Below are positions 8,040-13,719 of a stretch of 14,708 nt of DNA, piece after piece. A program made the translations under genes and the position numbers. The notes below the pieces were generated by a model. That model was given only the letters and a program-made list of their open reading frames with translations. It was not told the origin of the DNA and made no database searches. Every line of letters starts with the position of its first letter. Position 1 is the first letter of the stretch. This stretch comes from Ramlibacter sp. (GTDB taxonomy: Bacteria > Pseudomonadota > Gammaproteobacteria > Burkholderiales > Burkholderiaceae_C): the NCBI GenBank assembly GCA_028292185.1, contig JAQGMT010000295.1:1-14708 (forward strand), read 5' to 3'.

Positions 8040-8819
8040 TCAGTTCTTGTAGCTGGCGTCGATGCGGTCGACGCGGCGCACCAGTGCGTCGAACACGTCC
8101 TGGCCGGCGCCAAAGCGCTGGTCCCACTGGAACGAATCCTCGGCCGTCTGCTGCGCCACTGACGGCGGAACCGGAATGGCGGGGCCCAGCGCAGCTTGCG
8201 CCACTTGCACGTCGCAGGCCCGCTGCAGCGTCCAAAGGCGCACGAATGCGAGCGGCAAGGTCGGGCCCCAGCTCAGGAGCCCGTGATTGCGCAGGATCAC
8301 CGCCGGCTTGTCGCCGATGTTCTTCAACAGGCGCGGCGTTTCCTCGGCGCGGATGGTGATGCCTTCGAAGTCGTGGTACGCCACCAGGCCATGCAGCTGC
8401 GCCGAATAGAAGTTGTTCTGCGCCAGTCCGCCTTGCGTGCAGGCGACGGCCAGGCCCGCGGTGGTGTGGGTGTGCATCACGCAATGGGCGTCCGGCAGGC
8501 TTTCATGGATGGCCGAATGCACCGTGAAGCCGGCGGGGTTCACAGGCCAGGGATTCTCGTCGAGCTTGTTGCCCTTGAGGTCGATCTTCAGCAGGTTGCC
8601 CGCCGTCACTTCGCTGTAGTGCAACCCGAACGGGTTGATCAGAAAATGCTTTTCGGGCCCGCTCACGCTTTCGGGCAGGCGCACGGTGATGTGGTTGTAG
8701 ATCATCTCGGTCCAGCCGAGCATGTCGAACACGCGGTAGCAGGCCGCCAGTTGCACGCGGGCTTGCCACTCGTCGGGGTGCATGCGGGCGGCGGGAAGGG
8801 TCTTCAGCATCGCGGTCAT
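8040..8819 (-). CDS. Class II aldolase/adducin family protein
   Basis: This is a 259-residue single-domain protein of the class II aldolase/adducin fold. Metal-binding histidines are visible as H116 and H118 in HCVMHTHTTAG and in the later RNHGLLSWG motif. YNHITVRLPE and FLINPFGLHYSEVT are typical of the subgroup. Where L-fuculose-phosphate aldolase has the acidic catalytic SSE segment, this protein reads NPAGFTVHSAIH, so it lacks that glutamate and may not catalyse a classical retro-aldol reaction. The substrate is unknown. The ATG at 8819 has a GGGAG ribosome binding site 7 bases upstream, which supports this start over the internal methionine at residue 4. It follows the Bug receptor gene by 16 bases and precedes the reductase by 10, suggesting a shared task for these three genes. 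Confidence 0.88.
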   Translation of the reverse strand: MTAMLKTLPAARMHPDEWQARVQLAACYRVFDMLGWTEMIYNHITVRLPESVSGPEKHFLINPFGLHYSEVTAGNLLKIDLKGNKLDENPWPVNPAGFTVHSAIHESLPDAHCVMHTHTTAGLAVACTQGGLAQNNFYSAQLHGLVAYHDFEGITIRAEETPRLLKNIGDKPAVILRNHGLLSWGPTLPLAFVRLWTLQRACDVQVAQAALGPAIPVPPSVAQQTAEDSFQWDQRFGAGQDVFDALVRRVDRIDASYKN

Positions 8820-8835
8820 GGCTTGGCTCCCGGGT

Positions 8836-9822
8836 TCAAGTGTCGGCGGTGAAGCCGATGGCTTTGACCACCGGGCCCCACCGATCCATATCGGCCTTCA
8901 GGCGCTCCGCCAGCTCCGCCGGCGACGAGGACTTCGCTTCCAGTCCCATGACCGCCAATCCCGACACGGTCTCGGGCGCGGCCAGTGCGGCGCGCAGCGC
9001 GGTGTTCAGCCGGGCGACAGTGGAGGCCGGCGCTTTTGCGGGCAAATAGAAGCCGAACCACTCGTTGAAGACGAGGTCTTTCAAGCCTTGCTCGAAGAAC
9101 GTGGGCGTGTTCGGCGCGAACGGGCTGCGCTTGGCACCCGACACCCCGAGCAAGCGGCATTTACCGGCGGCAACGTGCTGCGTGAATTCGCCCACCGGCC
9201 CGCTCACGGCGGGAATCTGGCCGCCGACCATGTCCAGGATGGCAGGTTGCGTGCCGCGAAAGGCAGCATGCTTGATGTCCACGCCCGCCGAGCGGCCCAG
9301 GAGCACGCCGATGAAGTGCGGCACCGAGCCGGCCGCCGGCGAGCCGAAAGTGGCGAGGCTCGGGTTGGCCTTGCACCAGGCCAGGAACTCCGGGATCGTG
9401 TTCACGCTGACGGGCACGGCCGGGCCAACGGCGAAGCCAAAGTCGAAGGTGCAGCCCAGCGACACGGGCGTCAGATCGGCCACCGGGTCGTAGGGCAGCT
9501 TCTTGTAGATGTGCGGATAGATGCCCAGCATCGACATCGGCGTTTGCAAGAGCGTCGCACCGTCCGGGGGCGCCGCCTTGACGAACTGCACGGCGATCTG
9601 GCCGCCCGCGCCGGTCTTGTTCTCGACGAAAACCGCTTTGGCATAGCCACCGGTCATGCGCTCGGCCACCCGTCGGCAAATCGAGTCGGAAGTGCCGCCC
9701 GGCGGGAAGCCGGTGACGATCTTGAGCGACTCGATCTGCGCTTGGGCCCAAGCGGGCAGGCCGGCGGCAGCGAGGCTTGCCGCGCCGGCGCTGTGCAACA
9801 GATGACGGCGGGAAATCGTCAT
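8836..9822 (-). CDS. Bug/TctC-type periplasmic substrate-binding protein
   Basis: This 328-residue receptor belongs to the tripartite tricarboxylate transporter (TTT) family. The N-terminus carries a signal peptide with a twin arginine (SRRHLLHSAGAASLAAAG) ending at about AWAQA, residue 28, so Tat export is plausible. Mature-protein hallmarks are ESLKIVTGFPPGGTSD, NKTGAGGQIAVQFV, YPHIYKKLPYDP and FGSPAAGSVPHFIG. Such receptors bind carboxylates, so an aromatic carboxylate such as 4-hydroxyphenylacetate is a reasonable guess. The ATG at 9822 is fixed by a strong GAGGAG site (9829-9834) 6 bases upstream. It lies 14 bases after hpaI. No TctA or TctB membrane components are in the window, so it is an orphan receptor here, as is common in Burkholderiales. 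Confidence 0.93.
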   Translation of the reverse strand: MTISRRHLLHSAGAASLAAAGLPAWAQAQIESLKIVTGFPPGGTSDSICRRVAERMTGGYAKAVFVENKTGAGGQIAVQFVKAAPPDGATLLQTPMSMLGIYPHIYKKLPYDPVADLTPVSLGCTFDFGFAVGPAVPVSVNTIPEFLAWCKANPSLATFGSPAAGSVPHFIGVLLGRSAGVDIKHAAFRGTQPAILDMVGGQIPAVSGPVGEFTQHVAAGKCRLLGVSGAKRSPFAPNTPTFFEQGLKDLVFNEWFGFYLPAKAPASTVARLNTALRAALAAPETVSGLAVMGLEAKSSSPAELAERLKADMDRWGPVVKAIGFTADT

Positions 9823-9836
9823 GGCACGCTCCTCGG

Positions 9837-10616
9837 TTATTGGCTCTTGAATTTGGCAGCCAGTGCGCTGGTGGCCCTTGCCAACAGCACGGTGTCCTGG
9901 CCGACCGCCACGAAGGTGCAGCCGAGTTCGAGGTATTTCCTGGCCGGAGCTTCGTCGTTATGCAGGATGCCCGCCGCCTTGCCAGCCTTGTTGATGCGGC
10001 CGATCGCGTCGGCGATGGCGGCCTGCACTTTCTCGTGGCCCATGTTGCCGACATAGCCCAGCGACGCCGACAAGTCCGCCGGCCCGATGAACACACCATC
10101 GACGCCCTCGACAGCCGCGATCGCATCCAGGTTGTCCAGCGCTTGCTGCGTCTCCACCTGCACCAGCAGGCACAACTGCGCGTTGGCTTCCTTGCCGTAG
10201 TTCGGGTAGCGGCCCCAGCGCGAGGCGCGCCCGCCCGCCATGCCGCGGATTCCATCGGGCGGGTAGCGCATCGCGCGGACGATCTCGCGCGCTTGCTCCG
10301 CGGTGTCCACCATTGGCACCAGCAGGCTCTGGATGCCCAGGTCGAGGTACTGCTTGATGATCATGGTGCCGACATGACCCTGGCCCACCGGTATGCGGGC
10401 CACCGCGTGCGTGCCGGGATAGCCGGCGATCGTCTGCGCCTGCTGCAGGATGCTGCGCAAGTCGTTGGGCGAATGCTCGCCATCGATCAGCAACCAGTCG
10501 AAGCCGGCGCCGGCGCAGATCTCGGTCGAGTAGTGACTCGCCAAGCCCTGCCACAGGCCGATCTGCGGGCGTTTCTGGGCCAGGGCTTGCTTGAATGTAT
10601 TCACGGGTGTTTGCAT
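9837..10616 (-). CDS. hpaI: HpcH/HpaI aldolase (4-hydroxy-2-oxoheptanedioate aldolase)
   Basis: This 259-residue class II pyruvate aldolase catalyses the last step of the homoprotocatechuate meta pathway, splitting 4-hydroxy-2-oxoheptane-1,7-dioate to pyruvate and succinate semialdehyde. Catalytic and metal residues are visible: D45 and H48 in LLIDGEHSPND, R74 in AVARIPVGQ, E155 in VQVETQQAL and D181 in FIGPADLSAS. The spacing of E155 to D181 equals that which I recall for E. coli HpaI. Two loops differ: about four extra residues after R74, and GIRGMAGGRASRWGR in place of a two-residue-longer GVGSALARA segment. It directly follows hpaH (9 bases), with an AAGGA ribosome binding site overlapping the hpaH stop. 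Context strongly supports HpaI, but the loops leave room for an altered substrate range. Confidence 0.88.
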   Translation of the reverse strand: MQTPVNTFKQALAQKRPQIGLWQGLASHYSTEICAGAGFDWLLIDGEHSPNDLRSILQQAQTIAGYPGTHAVARIPVGQGHVGTMIIKQYLDLGIQSLLVPMVDTAEQAREIVRAMRYPPDGIRGMAGGRASRWGRYPNYGKEANAQLCLLVQVETQQALDNLDAIAAVEGVDGVFIGPADLSASLGYVGNMGHEKVQAAIADAIGRINKAGKAAGILHNDEAPARKYLELGCTFVAVGQDTVLLARATSALAAKFKSQ

Positions 10617-10622
10617 AACGCG

Positions 10623-10627
10623 TCCTT
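10623..10627 (-). promoter_or_regulatory. hpaI ribosome binding site overlapping the hpaH stop codon
   Basis: On the minus strand the bases read AAGGA, 6 bases before the hpaI ATG. They share two bases with the TAA stop of hpaH (TAAGGA). This arrangement suggests translational coupling of hydratase and aldolase. Confidence 0.7.
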
Positions 10628-11426
10628 AAACAAATCTGAATTCGAAACGGCCCAAGGGCCCGTAGTCGGCGTCGAACAGGTCGCCTTCTTTCGCCGCGAC
10701 GGGCCGCGTGAACGAACCCGCCAGCACCACCTCGCCGGCTTCCAGCCGTTCGCCCCAGGGCGCCAGCTTCATCGCCAGCCAAGCCACGCCGATCGCCGGG
10801 TGCCCTTGCACGCCCGCGGCGAGGCCGGTCTCTTCCACACTGCCGTTCTGCCGCAGGATGGCGCCGACCCAGCGCAGGTCCAACTCACGCGGATGCATTT
10901 TGCGCCCGCCCAGCACGATGCCGGCATTCGCGGCGTTGTCGCTGATGGTGTCCTGCACCTTGCGCATGACCTTGGTGTGGCGGTCGAACTGTTCGATGCG
11001 CGCGTCGATGATCTCGATGGCCGGAGTCACGTACTCGGTGGCGTCCAGCACCTGTTCGACATCGATGTCCGCACCTTCCAGGGTGCGCTTGAGCACGAAG
11101 GCCAGCTCCACCTCGACGCGGGGCGCGATGAAGCGCTGGGCGGGAATGTCGCCGGGCTCGAAGAACATGTCGTCCAGCAACGTCCCGAAATCAGGCTCGT
11201 CGATCTGGCTCGACTGCTGCATCGCCCGCGAGGTCAGGCCGATCTTGTGGCCGCGCGCCAACCGGCCTCGCGCGATCTTCATCTTCACCCAGGCCCGCGA
11301 CACCGCGTAGCCGTCCTCCACCGTCATGCCCGGAAAACGCTTGGAGAAATGCTCGACCTGCGCGCGCGACTTTTCGCTGTGATCCAACTCGGCCGCGAGT
11401 TGCGCGATGAGTTCTGAGGAAAACAT
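10626..11426 (-). CDS. hpaH: 2-oxo-hept-3-ene-1,7-dioate hydratase HpaH
   Basis: This 266-residue hydratase adds water to 2-oxo-hept-3(4)-ene-1,7-dioate, giving the substrate of HpaI. It belongs to the MhpD/HpcG group of the fumarylacetoacetate hydrolase superfamily. Metal-binding acids are visible as E105 and E107 in PRVEVELAFVL and E138 in TPAIEIIDARI, the expected spacing. GHKIGLTSRAMQ (H60-K61), FGTLLDDMF and the late GNxV-like KLAPWGERLEAGEVVLAGS region also fit, and length matches the family (about 267). The ATG at 11426 gives MFSSELIAQLAAEL. The frame is open 70 codons further up, but those overlap hpaF. It starts 5 bases after the hpaF stop and has no strong ribosome binding site, so coupling with hpaF is likely. 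Confidence 0.94.
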   Translation of the reverse strand: MFSSELIAQLAAELDHSEKSRAQVEHFSKRFPGMTVEDGYAVSRAWVKMKIARGRLARGHKIGLTSRAMQQSSQIDEPDFGTLLDDMFFEPGDIPAQRFIAPRVEVELAFVLKRTLEGADIDVEQVLDATEYVTPAIEIIDARIEQFDRHTKVMRKVQDTISDNAANAGIVLGGRKMHPRELDLRWVGAILRQNGSVEETGLAAGVQGHPAIGVAWLAMKLAPWGERLEAGEVVLAGSFTRPVAAKEGDLFDADYGPLGRFEFRFV

Positions 11427-11431
11427 GGTGG

Positions 11432-11836
11432 CTATTTGCTGAACAAGGGGTGCAGGTTGCTGTGCTTGGCGTCGTAGACCTGGCCCGGGCTTTCGTCGAT
11501 CTGGATCGTCACACCGATGTGTTTTTTCTCGAAGGCGGCGGCAAAGCGCGCTTGCACTTTCGCCCGCACTGCGTCGCCAGCGCGCTGCTTCGCCGCCTCG
11601 CTGCGGCCACCGGCAATGCGGATGTTGATGTAGCAAAAGCCGTAATCGGCCTTGCCATCCGCCACCGCATACACCTTCGCGGGGTATGCCAGCACGCGGG
11701 TTCCGCCGATCGGAAACAGCGGCCCGCCCGTTTCATCTTTCTGCGCGACGAGCACGGCCGCGATCTCGCGGCACAGCGCGGGCATGTCGACCTCGGCTTC
11801 GAGATTGGCGGTGTATTGAAGGACAACGTGCGGCAT
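11432..11836 (-). CDS. hpaF: 5-carboxymethyl-2-hydroxymuconate isomerase HpaF
   Basis: This 134-residue protein ketonises 5-carboxymethyl-2-hydroxymuconate and is related to 4-oxalocrotonate tautomerases, which use an N-terminal proline as the base. The start MPHVVLQYTANLE places P2 directly after the initiator, as the mechanism needs, so the ATG at 11836 is chosen. An upstream in-frame TTG at 11878 would bury the proline behind 14 residues encoded by the repeat. Other visible blocks are GGPLFPIGGTRVLAYPA, DYGFCYINIRIAGGRS and the C-terminal SNLHPLFSK. There is no Shine-Dalgarno sequence before either start: the leader is repeat sequence ending in CCCCATTT. Translation may depend on coupling to hpaD, which stops 42 bases earlier. 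hpaH follows after 5 bases. Confidence 0.92.
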   Translation of the reverse strand: MPHVVLQYTANLEAEVDMPALCREIAAVLVAQKDETGGPLFPIGGTRVLAYPAKVYAVADGKADYGFCYINIRIAGGRSEAAKQRAGDAVRAKVQARFAAAFEKKHIGVTIQIDESPGQVYDAKHSNLHPLFSK

Positions 11837-11838
11837 AA

Positions 11839-11878
11839 ATGGGGTCAGATATCCAAAGATATGGGGGTCAGATTCCAA
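11839..11878. repeat. Two-copy tandem repeat between hpaD and hpaF
   Basis: Two 18-base copies with a 22-base period read ATGGGGTCAGATATCCAA (11839-11856) and ATGGGGGTCAGATTCCAA (11861-11878), differing only by one-base indels. The second copy runs on into AATTAATT-like sequence that supplies the hpaD TAA stop. A small inverted repeat ATATC-CAAA-GATAT sits at 11849-11862. From memory, GGGGTCAGATTCCAATT-type strings recur in intergenic regions of beta- and gammaproteobacteria, often near REP-associated tyrosine transposases. No transposase is present here. Confidence 0.7.
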
Positions 11879-12739
11879 TTAATTCAGCGGCGTCACCGGA
11901 AAAACCGCGTTGATCTGCCCGGTGCCGGAACTTCCAAAGTACGGCGTGATGACTTCCACCGGTGATGCATAGCGATCCCAGCCGAGGAGGCCCAGCAGCA
12001 TCGCCGTGTCGTGCATGTCGCCTTCGCCCCAGCACTTCTCGGCGTACATGGGCAGCATGCCGATGAAGGTCTTCCAGTCGCCTTGTTCCCACAACTGCAC
12101 CACGCGCTGGTCCACCTGCTCGAGGAACGGGTCGTACAGCTTGTGCATGAACTCGGGCGCGCGGCCGTTGTCGGCGAAGTGATGCGAGAGCGACCCGCTG
12201 GCGAACACCGCGACGGTGCCGTCGTAGTTCTCTTCGATCGCTCGGCGCACGGCGAGGCCAAACCGGCCCGACTCATGCAGATCGTGCCAGTCGCACCAGC
12301 CGCTGACGCTGATCACCTTGTAGTGCTGGTCGCTGTTCATGTAGCGCATCGGCACCAGCGTGCCGTATTCCAGTTCCAGCGTGGTGTCGGAATGCGCGCG
12401 GCTCTTCACGCCCATCGCGTTGGCCATGTCGCCGATCATGTGGCCCAGCGCCGGATTGCCCGGATACGCATAAGGCATGTTCTTGATGAAGTGCGGCAGC
12501 TCGTTGCTGGTGTAGGTCCCCGCGAACTTCGGTCCGCAATTGATGTGGTACTCGCTGTTCACCTGCCAGTGCACGTCGAACACCACGATGGTGTCGACGC
12601 CCAGGGCGCGGCAGCGCCGGTCGATCTCCTTGTGTCCGGCGATCGCCGCATCGCGGCAACCGAAGTTCGGCCCCGGAAACTCCGACAAGTACATCGATGG
12701 CACGTGCGTGATCTTCGCGGCAAGCGCCAGCTTACCCAC
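11879..12739 (-). CDS. hpaD: 3,4-dihydroxyphenylacetate 2,3-dioxygenase HpaD (LigB type)
   Basis: This 286-residue extradiol ring-cleavage enzyme opens homoprotocatechuate to 5-carboxymethyl-2-hydroxymuconate semialdehyde. It belongs to the class III (LigB) extradiol dioxygenases, not the vicinal-oxygen-chelate type. The expected metal ligands are visible: H12 in KITHVPSMY, H57 in VVFDVHWQV, and E239 in KCWGEGDMHDT. ASGSLSHHFADN carries the conserved histidines near the active site, and LELEYGTLVPMRYM and SGWCDWHDLHESGRF are family blocks. Length is close to E. coli HpaD (about 283). The start is GTG at 12739, chosen by the AGGAG site 7 bases before it and by the position of H12. The gene follows the nitrilase after 26 bases and ends inside the repeat that separates it from hpaF. 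Confidence 0.95.
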   Translation of the reverse strand: MGKLALAAKITHVPSMYLSEFPGPNFGCRDAAIAGHKEIDRRCRALGVDTIVVFDVHWQVNSEYHINCGPKFAGTYTSNELPHFIKNMPYAYPGNPALGHMIGDMANAMGVKSRAHSDTTLELEYGTLVPMRYMNSDQHYKVISVSGWCDWHDLHESGRFGLAVRRAIEENYDGTVAVFASGSLSHHFADNGRAPEFMHKLYDPFLEQVDQRVVQLWEQGDWKTFIGMLPMYAEKCWGEGDMHDTAMLLGLLGWDRYASPVEVITPYFGSSGTGQINAVFPVTPLN

Positions 12740-12746
12740 GGTGAGG

Positions 12747-12751
12747 CTCCT
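12747..12751 (-). promoter_or_regulatory. Ribosome binding site deciding the GTG start of hpaD
   Basis: The minus strand reads CAGGAGCCTCACC directly before GTG. AGGAG lies 7 bases from the start codon. No in-frame ATG gives the conserved N-terminus, so this site fixes the GTG start. Confidence 0.75.
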
Positions 12752-12765
12752 GTGCGTTGTGGGGC

Positions 12766-13719
12766 TTACTCATTCGTGTCGCCTTGCGGCGCGTCGTCCA
12801 GCCGCACCGACTGCTGCGCGCGGGTGTTCACCCGCAAGGCGAACACGTCGGGGCGGGCGTAATGACCGACCACATCGAAATCCATCTGCGCCATCGGGAT
12901 CGCCGACATGTCCAGTTCGGCGGTGAGCAGCGCGTCCTCGTTGAACACCGGCCCGGCCAGCATCTTGCCCAGCGGATCGATGATCATGCTGCCGCCACGC
13001 ATCAGCACGGTGTCCGCGGGCTCGGGCAAGCGGTTGTTCATCTGGTCCGCCGGGAACTGCGAACGGCGCAGGTGCTGGCAGGCGGAGAGCACGAAGCAGC
13101 GGCCTTCGAGCGCGATGTGCTGCATCGTCGAGGCCCAGCTGTCACGATCGTCCGCCGTCGGCGCGCAATAGAGCGCGATGCGCTGCTGGTACATCGCCAT
13201 GCGCAATGCGGGCATGTAGTTTTCCCAGCAGATCACGGCGCCGAGTTTTCCATACGGCGTATCCACGGTCTTGAGCGTCGAGCCGTCGCCAAAGCCCCAG
13301 ACCAGCCGCTCGAGCGCAGTGGGCATCAGCTTGCGGTGCTTGCCCAGGACGGCGCCATCAGGCCCCAGATAGACGGCCGTGCAATACAAGGTGCCGCCTT
13401 CGCGCTCGATGATGCCGACGCACACGTACATGCGATGCTTGGCCGCGGCCTTGGCGAGCTGCGCGATCGCGGGGCCATCCACCGTGACGGCGGCATCGTA
13501 GTAGCGCTTGAATTCCGTCCGGCCGCGCGGTGTTCGTCCGCCCAAATGAATGTCGAAGTCGGCGCCCTTCGGGTAGCCGCCGATAAACGCTTCCGGAAAT
13601 ACCAGCAGCTGCGCGCCTTGCTTGGCCGCCTCCGTCATCAGGCCGAGCGCCTTTTCAATCGTGGCCGGCGTGTCCAGCAGCACCGACGCGGTTTGCGCCA
13701 CCGTGGCAATCAGTTTCAT
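12766..13719 (-). CDS. Nitrilase (carbon-nitrogen hydrolase, branch 1) in the hpa operon
   Basis: This 317-residue enzyme should hydrolyse a nitrile to a carboxylic acid and ammonia. The catalytic triad is complete: E43 in LLVFPEAFIGGYP, K130 in GKHRKLMPT and C164 in GAVICWENYMPALR. CWENYMP, CAPTADDRDSW and HIALEGRCFVLSACQ are hallmarks of true nitrilases rather than amidases or carbamoylases. C164 has the same number I recall for characterised bacterial arylacetonitrilases. The protein is shorter than many (330-370), through a short C-terminal tail. The ATG at 13719 overlaps the hpaE stop by 4 bases (ATGA) and has a G-rich site upstream. Because the operon degrades homoprotocatechuate, a likely substrate is 4-hydroxyphenylacetonitrile or a related arylacetonitrile yielding 4-hydroxyphenylacetate (inference). 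The frame is open 75 codons upstream, but that overlaps hpaE. Confidence 0.9.
   Translation of the reverse strand: MKLIATVAQTASVLLDTPATIEKALGLMTEAAKQGAQLLVFPEAFIGGYPKGADFDIHLGGRTPRGRTEFKRYYDAAVTVDGPAIAQLAKAAAKHRMYVCVGIIEREGGTLYCTAVYLGPDGAVLGKHRKLMPTALERLVWGFGDGSTLKTVDTPYGKLGAVICWENYMPALRMAMYQQRIALYCAPTADDRDSWASTMQHIALEGRCFVLSACQHLRRSQFPADQMNNRLPEPADTVLMRGGSMIIDPLGKMLAGPVFNEDALLTAELDMSAIPMAQMDFDVVGHYARPDVFALRVNTRAQQSVRLDDAPQGDTNE

Noticed and set aside
9777..11417. 546-codon plus-strand open frame opposite hpaI and hpaH
   Set aside because: It runs antisense across two confidently assigned genes, is low-complexity, and resembles no protein family. It is expected in DNA of this GC content.
11837..11878. 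In-frame TTG start at 11878 for hpaF
   Set aside because: It would add 14 repeat-derived residues before the catalytic proline, has no ribosome binding site, and gives no family similarity.
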